From Gammaproteobacteria bacterium (lineage in GTDB: Bacteria; Pseudomonadota; Gammaproteobacteria; Steroidobacterales; JABDMI01), in the NCBI GenBank assembly GCA_013001575.1, contig JABDMI010000090.1, positions 1-38,225 of the forward strand: a DNA stretch of 38,225 nucleotides, given 5' to 3'. Numbering within the stretch: position 1 is the stretch's first letter; each line of letters opens with the position of its first letter. Under the pieces are notes generated by a model. The model was not told the origin of the DNA and made no database searches. It worked only from the letters and a program-made list of their open reading frames with translations. The position numbers and the translations under genes were made by a program. Positions 9,091 to 17,979 of this stretch are shown one piece after another.

Positions 9091-9105
9091 AAGGAGCAAT
9101 TTGTG
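9091..9105 (+). promoter_or_regulatory. Ribosome binding site fixing the fadD GTG start
   Basis: AAGGAG (9091-9096), then six bases, then GTG at 9103. No in-frame ATG gives a better-placed start, so initiation at GTG is well supported. Confidence 0.8.
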
Positions 9106-10773
9106 GAAAAGATCTGGCTTGAACAATACCCCGAAGGAATACCACACGAGGTAGACCTTAACGAATTCAGTTCATTAAAAGACATTATCGAAAAAAGTTG
9201 TGCCAAATTTCATGCTAACAAAGCATTTACCAACTTTGGCAAATCTATTACCTATGGCGAGCTGGAAGAGCAAAGCCGGCACTTTGCGGCCTTTTTGCAG
9301 AAAGTTGTTGGCTTGAAAAAAGGTGACCGCGTCGCCCTCATGATGCCAAATTTGTTGCAATATCCAATTGCCTGTTTCGGCGTATTACGCGCTGGTGGTG
9401 TAGTCGTCAATGTCAATCCACTTTATACGCCACGAGAATTGGAACACCAATTGAAAGACTCAGGTGCCAAGACCATCCTGATCCTGGAAAATTTTGCCCA
9501 TGTATTACAAGAGGTGATTGCCAATGCCGACGTATCAAAAGTAATTACCACCCAGATTGGTGATGCTTTACCCGGGCTAAAGGGTAAATTGATGAGTTTT
9601 GCGGTTAAGTACATCAAAAAAATGGTGCCCACCTGGAGTCTGCCTGGGTCAACCACATACAAAAAAGCCATGACTGAAGGAAAATGGCAAGAAATGGATG
9701 AGGTCGCACTCAGTCTTGAGGATACTGCATTTTTGCAATACACCGGCGGCACAACCGGGGTTTCAAAAGGGGCACAACTCACGCATGGCAATATGGTGGC
9801 TAACTTGCAACAAGCCTCGGCCTGGATCAGCACCAAAACCAAAGAGGGTGACGAGGCAATTATCACTGCCTTGCCTTTGTATCACATCTTTTCGCTCACG
9901 GCGAACTGTCTGGTGTTCATGAAGCTGGGCGCGGAAAACATATTAATCACTAATCCTCGTGATTTTGACGGATTTGTTAAAACCCTGGCGAACACTCGCT
10001 TTACCGCAATCACCGGAGTGAATACCTTGTTCAACGCGCTATTGCACACCCCCGGGTTTAGAGATATTGATTTCAGTGCCTTACGCTTGACTCTTGGTGG
10101 AGGTATGGCCGTACAAAAAGCCGTCGCGGAAGACTGGCAAAACACAACCGGGGTCGCGCTTCTGGAAGCCTATGGCTTAACCGAAACCTCACCGGCAGCC
10201 AGTATGAACCCGATGAATAATCTGGGCTTTAATGGCTCGATTGGTCTGCCAATCTCCTCCACCGAGTTCAGTATTCGTAATGAAGCCGGAGAAGAACTGC
10301 CCATAGGCGAGACCGGCGAGATCTGCATCAAAGGCCCACAAGTCATGAAAGGTTACTGGAACCGACCCGATGCAACAGCGGAAACATTTTTCCCGGAAGG
10401 CTGGTTACGTACCGGTGACATAGGGCATTGTGATGACAAGGGATATTTTTATATCTCGGATCGAAAAAAAGATATGATCCTGACTTCAGGCTTTAATGTT
10501 TATCCGAATGAAGTGGAAGGAGTTGCAGTAACCCACCCAAATATTGTCGAAGCAGCTGCCGTAGGTGTGCCGCATCCACGTTCGGGCGAAGTGGTCAAAT
10601 TGTTTGTCGTTAGCGACAATCCTGCATTGACAGAAAAAGAAGTCATTGAGTTTTGCCGCGAAAACATGACAGCGTATAAAGTGCCCAAACATGTGGAATT
10701 CAGAGATGAATTGCCCAAATCCAATGTTGGCAAGATCTTACGAAGGCACCTACGCGACGAAGCTCAAAGTTAA
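9103..10773 (+). CDS. fadD: Long-chain fatty acid-CoA ligase
   Basis: 556-residue AMP-forming acyl-CoA synthetase. It activates long-chain fatty acids with ATP and CoA for beta-oxidation and phospholipid use, normally at the inner membrane face. The N-terminus (MEKIWLEQYPEGIPHEVD) matches proteobacterial FadD. The P-loop-like motif YTGGTTGVSKGAQLTH sits at about residues 211-226. EAYGLTETSPA is the A5 motif, and the fatty-acyl/AMP signature region continues through GWLRTGDIGHCDDKGYFYISDRKKDMI. The C-terminal catalytic Lys lies in KSNVGKILRRHLRDE. Initiation is at GTG. The gene stands alone: it is divergent from the ycgN-like gene and ends in a strong hairpin terminator. No FadR operator was identified by eye. 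Identification is secure. Confidence 0.96.
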   Translation: MEKIWLEQYPEGIPHEVDLNEFSSLKDIIEKSCAKFHANKAFTNFGKSITYGELEEQSRHFAAFLQKVVGLKKGDRVALMMPNLLQYPIACFGVLRAGGVVVNVNPLYTPRELEHQLKDSGAKTILILENFAHVLQEVIANADVSKVITTQIGDALPGLKGKLMSFAVKYIKKMVPTWSLPGSTTYKKAMTEGKWQEMDEVALSLEDTAFLQYTGGTTGVSKGAQLTHGNMVANLQQASAWISTKTKEGDEAIITALPLYHIFSLTANCLVFMKLGAENILITNPRDFDGFVKTLANTRFTAITGVNTLFNALLHTPGFRDIDFSALRLTLGGGMAVQKAVAEDWQNTTGVALLEAYGLTETSPAASMNPMNNLGFNGSIGLPISSTEFSIRNEAGEELPIGETGEICIKGPQVMKGYWNRPDATAETFFPEGWLRTGDIGHCDDKGYFYISDRKKDMILTSGFNVYPNEVEGVAVTHPNIVEAAAVGVPHPRSGEVVKLFVVSDNPALTEKEVIEFCRENMTAYKVPKHVEFRDELPKSNVGKILRRHLRDEAQS

Positions 10774-10777
10774 CATT

Positions 10778-10806
10778 AAAAGCCGACATCAATGTCGGCT
10801 TTTTTA
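10778..10806 (+). terminator. Rho-independent terminator of fadD
   Basis: AGCCGACAT and ATGTCGGCT form a perfect 9-bp stem around a two-base CA centre (in practice a shorter stem with a larger loop), followed by a run of T. It lies a few bases after the fadD stop codon. It should separate fadD from the sortase cluster downstream. Confidence 0.92.
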
Positions 10807-10988
10807 TTGATATGTACGATCCGGCTTCTTCCAGCAAGTATTATCAATACACATTGATTTCAATTGCCTGGAAGCCACACTCTGTCACAGTTCACACAAT
10901 AAACACAAAATAGACAAACAGCAATCATAAGCCGTACACATAGCGCAGGCAAAGTAGAACCTGAACTTATCTCCACAGGGAATACGTC

Positions 10989-13115
10989 ATGCGACTATCC
11001 AATAAAAAATTCAGATCCTACTTTTATTTTTATTTAATCTTGTCTACTTTACTGGTTTGCTTAATTACACAGACCGTATACGCAACCGATCATTCAGATC
11101 AAACTGTCAAAACCAAAAACAATCATGCAATGCTTAACGGCGTGGGGACCGGCACATTGTTGATGCGCAATAACAAGCAGGACAGCTATCAAGTGGCTAC
11201 CCTGCATAGCACACAAGCTAAGGTCAGTATTAGTGGGCCCATCGCTACTACAGAAATTAGCCAGAGCTTTAATAATACTGGTCTGGATTTTGCCGAAAGC
11301 ATCTATGTATTTCCTCTAGCAGAGAATTCCGCTGTGAAGGCCATGGAAATACACATCGGCGAGCGCAGTATTGTTGGCAAGATCATGGAAAAAAAACATG
11401 CCAAGCGCATTTATGTGCAAGCCAAGCGCCAGGGAAAACGTGCCGCATTGCTTGAGCAATCCAGGCCTAACCTGTTCACAACCTCAGTGGCAAACATTCC
11501 AGCAGGAGAAACTGTAACGGTCATTTTGCGCTTCAACCAGACACTCATTTTGCAATCTGATGAAACCAGCCAGGTTAAGCACTATGAATATCGCCTGCCC
11601 ACAACCCTGACTCCCCGCTACCAACCCATTGAGCAAAGATTGAAAAATGATAATAGAGCAACGGAAAACACTGTTGAGCCTGATTCAACTGCAAACCATG
11701 AAATAAAAAATTTGGAGCAGGCTATTTTCCCGCCACAAGTTAAACAAGCTGGTGAAAGAGTGATAAATCCTATAAATATACAAGTTGAAATGCATGAAAT
11801 GAATTTTGATGATGAAGTCCGAAGCCTGTATCAAAAAATCGATCAGGAAACAGTTGACCGGGTGCGACACCTGTCTTTCACCAAACACAGCGTGTCAATG
11901 GACCAGGACTTTGTGCTGCGCTGGACACTGAATGAAAACACAGAGAATCGTGCCCAGTTCTTTACTGAAACTATTGAAGGTGAAGAATATGGTTTACTGG
12001 TCCTGAGTCCGCCTGAACCCGGACAAAAGACACAATCACTTCCGCGAGAAGTTATTTTTATAATCGACAGTTCCGGCTCAATGGGCGGTGCCTCCATGCA
12101 GCAAGCCAAACAAAGTTTAATATTTGCACTCGATAATATCGCTCCTCATGAGCGTTTCAATATTATTGATTTTGACTCCAGCTATACGAATCTATTTACA
12201 CAGCCAAAAGAAGCAAGTCAAGATAATATACGGCTTGCAAAAAACTTTGTTCGCAAGTTGAGTGCGGGCGGCGGAACGGAAATGGCAAGGGCCTTACGCT
12301 CTGCCTTGGAAATGAAAGCTGATGGAAATTTTTTAAAACAAATTGTGTTTATTACCGATGGCGCCGTCAGTAATGAACAACAGTTATTAACCCTATTACA
12401 CGAGAAGCTGGGTAACTCGCGCCTATTCACTGTCGGAATCGGGTCCGCACCAAATTCGTATTTTATGCGTAAAGCCGCTGATTTTGGCCGGGGCAGCTTT
12501 ACATACATTGGTTCATTACATGACGTACAACCACAAATGTCGGAACTCTTCGCCAAAATTGGTTCACCTTTACTGCAAAATATTGAACTGGAATTTCCGA
12601 CTGGAATTGATATTGAACAATGGCCTCAACAAATACCGGATCTTTATGCCGGTGAAGCACTGATCGTACCGGTCAAATTTAATCATCGGCCAAGCTGGGT
12701 GACGGTCAAAGGCCTCAATAACAGCATCTGGGTCAGCACATTAACTCTCGACTCCAGTAAACAGCATCCCGGTGTATCCAGTCTCTGGGCGCGTAAAAAA
12801 ATTGAATCACTCATGGACGAAATGGTGCGAGGCCAGAGCGAAGAAAGTATAAAGCCACAAATTATTGATGTGGCCTTAGGACATCATTTGCTAAGTAAAT
12901 TCACAAGCTTTGTGGCCGTGGATGAAAGCACCGTACGCAAGCAAGATCAAAAGTTGGCATCTGAAAAACTGGCAAATTTACAACCCAAGGGTCATCGTTA
13001 TCCGGGCACTGCCAGTGGTTTGAATTTATGGTATTTGTTCGTCTTACTAAGTTTGTCCTTTGCTGTCATAGTGCGCTATAGACATATTTATGTAGTTAGT
13101 TGGATAAAGCGATGA
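10989..13115 (+). CDS. VIT and VWA domain surface protein, sortase substrate
   Basis: 708-residue exported protein. A signal peptide runs to about VYA (residue 32). A VIT (inter-alpha-trypsin inhibitor-like) domain covers roughly residues 45-190, including YVFPLAENSAV. A von Willebrand A domain starts at EVIFIIDSSGSMGG, whose DxSxS metal-site motif begins at D360; GGGTEMARAL and FITDGAVSNE complete the MIDAS pattern. The C-terminus is a sorting signal: PGTASG (from P672), a hydrophobic segment, then a basic tail ending WIKR. This is the arrangement of the 'marine proteobacterial sortase target' family, always found beside its dedicated sortase. The stop overlaps the sortase ATG (ATGA), so translation is likely coupled. 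Expected location is periplasmic or surface after cleavage. The ligand of the VWA domain is unknown. Preceded by AGGGA eight bases before ATG. Confidence 0.93.
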   Translation: MRLSNKKFRSYFYFYLILSTLLVCLITQTVYATDHSDQTVKTKNNHAMLNGVGTGTLLMRNNKQDSYQVATLHSTQAKVSISGPIATTEISQSFNNTGLDFAESIYVFPLAENSAVKAMEIHIGERSIVGKIMEKKHAKRIYVQAKRQGKRAALLEQSRPNLFTTSVANIPAGETVTVILRFNQTLILQSDETSQVKHYEYRLPTTLTPRYQPIEQRLKNDNRATENTVEPDSTANHEIKNLEQAIFPPQVKQAGERVINPINIQVEMHEMNFDDEVRSLYQKIDQETVDRVRHLSFTKHSVSMDQDFVLRWTLNENTENRAQFFTETIEGEEYGLLVLSPPEPGQKTQSLPREVIFIIDSSGSMGGASMQQAKQSLIFALDNIAPHERFNIIDFDSSYTNLFTQPKEASQDNIRLAKNFVRKLSAGGGTEMARALRSALEMKADGNFLKQIVFITDGAVSNEQQLLTLLHEKLGNSRLFTVGIGSAPNSYFMRKAADFGRGSFTYIGSLHDVQPQMSELFAKIGSPLLQNIELEFPTGIDIEQWPQQIPDLYAGEALIVPVKFNHRPSWVTVKGLNNSIWVSTLTLDSSKQHPGVSSLWARKKIESLMDEMVRGQSEESIKPQIIDVALGHHLLSKFTSFVAVDESTVRKQDQKLASEKLANLQPKGHRYPGTASGLNLWYLFVLLSLSFAVIVRYRHIYVVSWIKR

Positions 13116-13732
13116 ACCTAAGTAATATTGCGATTATCGGTTTGTTACTGGTGAGTATGTTTTGCACCGTACAGATCATAAAAATTCAGGCCAAAGCGCG
13201 CATCGCACAATACCTGATTGCCGAGGCCTGGCAACAGAGTCTGAATAATCAACAACTAAAAAAGCCCTGGTCATGGGCAGATACATGGCCAGTACTCAGG
13301 CTGGAATTCGCCAGTGGTAAAAAACAGTTTGTGCTACACGGCATGCACGGGCAGTCACTGGCATTTGGTCCTGCCCACATGAATGCCAGCGCCATGCCCG
13401 GTGAAGGAAAAGAGATCGTAATTGCGGCTCATCGTGACACACATTTTTCAGAATTGAAAAATCTGGTTTTGGGTGAAGAGATCAAGGTCCAGGATACACA
13501 CAGACATGAGTACACTTACAGAGTTACCACTGCACGTATTGTGGATTCCAACAAGCAAAGCCTGGAACTGGACTCAACTCAAGAAGTCCTGCGATTGATC
13601 ACCTGTTATCCATTTGATGCCGTAAACCCCAATGGGCCCCTTCGCTACGAAATCATTGCAATTCCAACACATTCAGAACTGGAGCAGGCGAATGCCGATT
13701 TTAAACATCCTGATTGGCAGTCGAGGCTATAA
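13112..13732 (+). CDS. Class GN (marine proteobacterial) sortase
   Basis: 206 residues from the ATG at 13112, which overlaps the substrate's stop codon as ATGA. An N-terminal hydrophobic segment (IAIIGLLLVSMFCTVQII) anchors it in the inner membrane with the catalytic domain outside. The transpeptidase residues are all visible: H107 in IVIAAHRDTHF, C165 in LRLITCYPFDA and R178 in GPLRYEII. The protein is short, with no C-terminal extension, as expected for Gram-negative class GN sortases. Its only plausible substrate in the window is the PGTASG-tailed VIT/VWA protein immediately upstream. A CreB-like regulator follows after seven bases. Family and substrate pairing are well supported; the acceptor of the transpeptidation is not known from sequence. 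Confidence 0.93.
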   Translation: MNLSNIAIIGLLLVSMFCTVQIIKIQAKARIAQYLIAEAWQQSLNNQQLKKPWSWADTWPVLRLEFASGKKQFVLHGMHGQSLAFGPAHMNASAMPGEGKEIVIAAHRDTHFSELKNLVLGEEIKVQDTHRHEYTYRVTTARIVDSNKQSLELDSTQEVLRLITCYPFDAVNPNGPLRYEIIAIPTHSELEQANADFKHPDWQSRL

Positions 13733-13739
13733 TAATGCC

Positions 13740-14420
13740 ATGCAAAAAATACTTATCATTGAAGACGAACCCGGTATTGCCGATAATCTGGTGTATGCGC
13801 TTAAAACCGAGCAATTCAATGTTCACTGGGAACGGCTTGCTGAAGACGGGTATTCCAAATTAACTGATTGGGCGCCTGACCTGGTCATCCTGGATGTGGG
13901 TTTGCCGGATACCAATGGCTTTGAATTATGCAAACGCATTCGCAAAACCTCACAAGTGCCAATCATTTTTCTCACGGCACGCACCGAAGAAGTTGATCGC
14001 ATTGTGGGTTTGGAGATTGGCGGCGACGATTATGTGACAAAACCATTCAGCCCGCGTGAGGTGGTTGCCCGGGTTAAAGTGATTTTGCGTCGCACTTCTA
14101 CAGCTCAAAATTCCGGCCAAGACGCAATGGAAAAAGGCTTTTTAGTTGAAGAAGAGAAAGCCCGGATCAGTTATCAAAATAAATTACTGGAATTGACCCG
14201 GTACGAATATCTGTTATTGAAAACCCTGCTCTCACAACCAGAGCGAGTCTTCAGTCGGGCGCAATTGATGGACAAGGTCTGGACAGAACCCACGGGCAGC
14301 TTTGAGCGCTCGGTTGATACCCACATTAAAACCTTACGTGCCAAGCTTCGCGATGTGGATGAGAATTTGAATCCGATCAAGACCCACCGCGGTCTGGGCT
14401 ATAGCTGCACTCTCGAATAA
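13740..14420 (+). CDS. creB: CreB-like OmpR-family response regulator
   Basis: 226 residues from the ATG at 13740, seven bases after the sortase stop; GAGG in the sortase's last codons can serve as ribosome binding site. The receiver domain begins QKILIIEDEPGIADNL with acidic residues at 8-10. Phospho-acceptor D52 lies in LVILDVGLPD, then come the conserved Thr in IIFLTART and the Lys in DYVTKPFSPREVV. A winged-helix DNA-binding domain follows (about 130-226), with LTRYEYLLLKTLL, SRAQLMDKVW, RSVDTHIKTLRAKL and HRGLGYSC. The sequence resembles CreB, the partner of CreC, which in Enterobacteria controls carbon-source and envelope genes. The CreC-like kinase gene follows after 16 bases. Assignment to CreB is by similarity plus partner identity; targets here are unknown. 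Confidence 0.85.
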   Translation: MQKILIIEDEPGIADNLVYALKTEQFNVHWERLAEDGYSKLTDWAPDLVILDVGLPDTNGFELCKRIRKTSQVPIIFLTARTEEVDRIVGLEIGGDDYVTKPFSPREVVARVKVILRRTSTAQNSGQDAMEKGFLVEEEKARISYQNKLLELTRYEYLLLKTLLSQPERVFSRAQLMDKVWTEPTGSFERSVDTHIKTLRAKLRDVDENLNPIKTHRGLGYSCTLE

Positions 14421-14436
14421 ACACACTTCGACAATA

Positions 14437-15864
14437 ATGAAACTCAGTGTACGAATCTTTCTGGCCTACTTTTTATTGGTGGCTATTGGTGCATATTGGC
14501 TACTCAATAGCGTGGTAGATGAGTTACAACCGAGCATGAGCCAGTCGGCGGAACATGCATTGGTGGATACTGCCAACTTACTCGCCGAAGTTGTTGCACG
14601 TGATCTGGATAATGGTGCCCTGACCACGGTGGCTTTTTCCAATGCCCTGCAGCGTTACAGGGCGCGTGAACTGAATGCCGAAATATATTTGCACGATAAA
14701 AAAAGTCCCGACTTCCAGGTCTATATCACAGACAACGCCGGGAAAGTGGTTTTCCACACCAATCCCGAAGAACTCGGCAAAGATTACAGTAACTGGCGAG
14801 ACGTAGCTCGCACCTTACGCGGAGAATATGGCGCAAGAACCTCACGTTCTGACATTGACGACCCACTCAGTACCGTAATGTACGTTGCCGCACCGATCAA
14901 ATGGGGGTCGGAAATTCATGGGGTGTTAACGGTTGGAAAACCCAATGTCAGTTTTCAACCAGTTATTGAGTTGAATAAAAACAAGATCTGGCGACAAGGC
15001 GTGATTTTGCTTGTCTTGGGATTAATCCTAGGACTGGTCACGGCATTTATTCTGACCCGCTCGATTCGCAAGTTGATTCAGTATGTTGAAGCCGTACGTA
15101 AAGGTGAGAGAGTAAAAGCTCCGGTGTTGCGTGAAAAAGGCCTGGACACGCTCGCCACAGCGGTAGAAGCCATGCGAGAAGAACTTGAAGGTAAGTCTTA
15201 TGTAGAAAATTACATCCATACGCTTACCCATGAAATGAAAAGCCCGCTTGCGACAATTCAGGGAGCTTCAGAGCTGTTGCAAGAAGAAAACATGGACAGT
15301 ATCCAGCAACAACGTTTTTTGGGCAACATACAACACGAAACCGATCGCCTGCGTCAATTTATTGATCGACTGTTGAAGCTTGCTTCGGTTGAAAAACGCC
15401 AATTTTTGGAAAGCGTAGAGCCCATCAACCTACAACAACTGATAGCTACGGAGATTGAATCAAAAACTTCATTACTTCAGGCTAAAGATCTGAATATCAA
15501 TTTTTCACCGCTCAGTAAGAACGTAGCGGTCCATGGTGAACGCTTTCTTTTACAACAGGCTCTCAGTAATCTTTTGGATAATGCCATCGATTTTGCCAGT
15601 TCAGAAACCTGTATTCAACTCAGAATGACGATCAACAAAGATTTATTAAGTGTACAAATAGAAAATATTGGTGAAACTATTCCCGACTACGCAAAACCAC
15701 GATTGTTTGAACGTTTTTATTCTTTACCAAGAAAAGATGGGAAAAAAAGTACCGGTCTGGGCCTCAGTTTTGTCAAGGAAGTCGCCTCCCTGCATGGCGG
15801 ATCCATTGATTTAAAAAATTCCGGTAAAGGGGTTGTTGCAACCTTTACTTTACCCTGCCATTAA
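14437..15864 (+). CDS. creC: CreC-like sensor histidine kinase
   Basis: 475 residues, the length of E. coli CreC. It starts VRIFLAYFLLVAIGAYWLL (first membrane segment). A periplasmic sensor region contains VYITDNAGKVVFHTNPEELGKDYSNW, RGEYGARTSRSDIDDP and VMYVAAPI, segments that closely parallel CreC. A second membrane segment lies at about 190-208, then HAMP. The dimerization/phospho-acceptor box is THEMKSPLATIQGASE with H265. The ATPase domain has NLLDNAIDFA (N box), FERFYSLPR and STGLGLSFVKEV (G2 box). It probably phosphorylates the CreB-like regulator upstream. It is the last gene of the plus-strand cluster and converges on pyrF with only eight bases between stops. No creD is visible in the window. 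Identification is strong. Confidence 0.9.
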   Translation: MKLSVRIFLAYFLLVAIGAYWLLNSVVDELQPSMSQSAEHALVDTANLLAEVVARDLDNGALTTVAFSNALQRYRARELNAEIYLHDKKSPDFQVYITDNAGKVVFHTNPEELGKDYSNWRDVARTLRGEYGARTSRSDIDDPLSTVMYVAAPIKWGSEIHGVLTVGKPNVSFQPVIELNKNKIWRQGVILLVLGLILGLVTAFILTRSIRKLIQYVEAVRKGERVKAPVLREKGLDTLATAVEAMREELEGKSYVENYIHTLTHEMKSPLATIQGASELLQEENMDSIQQQRFLGNIQHETDRLRQFIDRLLKLASVEKRQFLESVEPINLQQLIATEIESKTSLLQAKDLNINFSPLSKNVAVHGERFLLQQALSNLLDNAIDFASSETCIQLRMTINKDLLSVQIENIGETIPDYAKPRLFERFYSLPRKDGKKSTGLGLSFVKEVASLHGGSIDLKNSGKGVVATFTLPCH

Positions 15865-15873
15865 TTTGCCAGC

Positions 15874-16695
15874 TTACAGATCATCGATTGTCTGTTGAAT
15901 CACAGAATTCATTTCACTCACCACGATACGTGCTGCCTGGGCAAAATCGGTTTCCTTGCTTGCATAAAGCACTCCGCGTGAAGAACTGATGATCAGCCCG
16001 GCTTGTTGGCTGTTCAATCCATGCCGTAGAGTACCTTCGAGATCACCGCCTTGAGCACCGATCCCGGGCACCAAGATTGGCATGTCGCCGATGATCTTGC
16101 GAATCTTGCCCAATTGTTCGGGCCAGGTAGCACCAACCACCAAAGCGCAATTGTTATTCTGGTTCCAGTTGTTGGCAATCGTAGTGGCGACTTGTTCGTA
16201 TAAAGGAATACCTCCTACATCCAGATCCTGGAATTCCCGTGCACTTGGGTTAGAAGTCCGACATAAGAGAATAACCCCTTTATCGGCATAATCGGTAAAG
16301 GGTTTTACGCCATCGATGCCCAAATACGGATTCACAGTCACGGCATCCGCCTGATAGCGTTCAAAGGCCTCACGTGCATAGCGTTCGGCGGTTGATCCGA
16401 TATCACCGCGCTTGGCATCCAGGATGACCGGCACGTCCGGATACTCGCTGTGAATATAATCGATGATATCTTTAAGTTGATCTTCGGCAGAAAGCGATGC
16501 GAAATGTGCTATCTGTGGCTTGTAGGCACAAACCAGGTCCGCCGTGGCATCGACAATTGCCCGACTAAACGCAAAAATGGCATCGGGACCATCTCCGATA
16601 ATTTCCGGAAAGCGTACCGGATCGGGGTCCAGACCAACACACACCAGGGTCTTGTGTTCATGCCAACGTATCTCTAGTTTTTGAATAAAGCTCAT
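15874..16695 (-). CDS. pyrF: Orotidine 5'-phosphate decarboxylase, type 2
   Basis: 273 residues, longer than the roughly 240-residue E. coli-type PyrF. It decarboxylates OMP to UMP, the last step of pyrimidine synthesis. The motif VILDAKRGDIGSTAERYA holds the catalytic D-K-D set (Asp and Lys of DAKRGD). LVCVGLDPDPVRFP, VTVNPYLGIDGVKPF, ILVPGIGAQGGDLEGTLRHG and LIISSSRGVLYA also fit the type 2 (UMPS-like) group found in actinobacteria, myxobacteria and a subset of proteobacteria. The ATG at 16695 follows AAGAAAGAAGAATACT, a purine-rich leader. It lies 33 bases downstream of the DUF445 gene on the same strand, at the distal end of the hemE cluster. Identification is secure. Confidence 0.95.
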   Translation of the reverse strand: MSFIQKLEIRWHEHKTLVCVGLDPDPVRFPEIIGDGPDAIFAFSRAIVDATADLVCAYKPQIAHFASLSAEDQLKDIIDYIHSEYPDVPVILDAKRGDIGSTAERYAREAFERYQADAVTVNPYLGIDGVKPFTDYADKGVILLCRTSNPSAREFQDLDVGGIPLYEQVATTIANNWNQNNNCALVVGATWPEQLGKIRKIIGDMPILVPGIGAQGGDLEGTLRHGLNSQQAGLIISSSRGVLYASKETDFAQAARIVVSEMNSVIQQTIDDL

Positions 16696-16728
16696 AGTAT
16701 TCTTCTTTCTTTAATGTTGCTGCAGTGC

Positions 16729-17979
16729 TCACATCAGGTGGGTCGTCGCGGTATATAGTAGCAGACCGACCAAGCCTCCAACCAGGGTTCCATTAATTCG
16801 TATAAATTGCAGATCCCGACCGACTTGCAGTTCGACCCGCTGGCTGGTCACTTGCGGGTCCCAGGATTGAATGGTTTCGGTAATAACTTCGCTTATCTCG
16901 TCGCGGTATTGTTTAAGCAAATGCATGCCGGCGTTTTGTAGCCATTCATCCAATTGCGTACTTAGCGTCGGGTTTTCCAGCAAAGCCACCCCAAATGCCT
17001 GGACTCCGGATTCTATTTTTATGCGTAATTCGGAATTTTCATTATCCACCTCGGATAACAGATATTGACTTACCGATGACCACATATCAGTCATATAACC
17101 CTGCACGGCTGGGTGCTCAAGTAATTCGTTCTTGATCTCCTCGCCGCGTGCGATCAGATCCGGATCTTCTTTGAGACGTTCGATAAACTCCTGCATGCCT
17201 TCCGTGAATTTGTTGCGAGCCTCGTGCGTATCATCACTACCGATCTTGAGGATCGTTTGTTCGATCTCGATGGTGAGCTTGTCGTAGATCTCGCGATCCA
17301 CGAATGATGGTAACCACCATGGACTTTGATTATCGATCTTGTTGCGTATTTTGTGTTTATTGGCTTGTAAATGTTGCCATGCACTGCGTAAGGCCAAGTC
17401 CATAATGTTCTGATGGCGATTATGGATGGTTAACAATTCAAGAACCCTGGCCAAAATCGGTGCAGCTTTGATATCTTGTATGCTCTGGCGTAAATGTTCG
17501 CGGGCAAAATCGCGAATCGCCTCATTATCAAGCGCCTCAAAGATCCAGTGCATAAAAACTTTTGAGTCCTGGGTTATACGATTGGCATTTTGCCCTTGCT
17601 GCATCCAGTTTCCAATACGTCTGGAAAAATGCACTTGCAGCATACGAGGCTCCAGCACTTCGGCAACCAGAAAATTCTGTTTTACAAAATCGGCTAGCGA
17701 TGCACCAATCTCATTCTTTCTTTTAGGAATAATTGCGGTATGAGGTATAGGAATTCCGAGCGGATGCTTGAATAAGGCAGTGACTGCAAACCAGTCGGCA
17801 ATGGCGCCGATCATGGCCGCCTCGGAAAAGGCCCTGACATAACTCAACCATGGCCACTCGGCTCTATAATAATGGGTTAATACAAATATTACAGCCATCA
17901 GGAGTAACAAACCGGTAGCCACAAATTTCATGCGCCGTAAGCGCTGGGCTTGTTGCTCCTCGTTAAAGCCTGGATTCAT
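16729..17979 (-). CDS. DUF445 family membrane protein
   Basis: 416 residues, matching the DUF445/YjiN family. The N-terminus has a membrane segment (KFVATGLLLLMAVIFVLTHYY), followed by the family signature RAFSEAAMIGAIADWFAVTALFKHPLGIPIPHTAIIP. A second membrane segment sits at the C-terminus (INGTLVGGLVGLLLYTATTHL). The long middle is charged and helical and probably lies on one side of the membrane. No biochemical function is established for the family. The ATG shares one base with the hemE stop (TAATG), so it is translated from the hemE message. pyrF follows after 33 bases. Family assignment is firm; role is unknown. Confidence 0.9.
   Translation of the reverse strand: MNPGFNEEQQAQRLRRMKFVATGLLLLMAVIFVLTHYYRAEWPWLSYVRAFSEAAMIGAIADWFAVTALFKHPLGIPIPHTAIIPKRKNEIGASLADFVKQNFLVAEVLEPRMLQVHFSRRIGNWMQQGQNANRITQDSKVFMHWIFEALDNEAIRDFAREHLRQSIQDIKAAPILARVLELLTIHNRHQNIMDLALRSAWQHLQANKHKIRNKIDNQSPWWLPSFVDREIYDKLTIEIEQTILKIGSDDTHEARNKFTEGMQEFIERLKEDPDLIARGEEIKNELLEHPAVQGYMTDMWSSVSQYLLSEVDNENSELRIKIESGVQAFGVALLENPTLSTQLDEWLQNAGMHLLKQYRDEISEVITETIQSWDPQVTSQRVELQVGRDLQFIRINGTLVGGLVGLLLYTATTHLM

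Noticed and set aside
13632-13739. Upstream extension of the CreB-like protein into the sortase gene
   Set aside because: The receiver domain begins exactly at MQKILIIEDE from the ATG at 13740; the extra residues are the sortase gene read in another frame.
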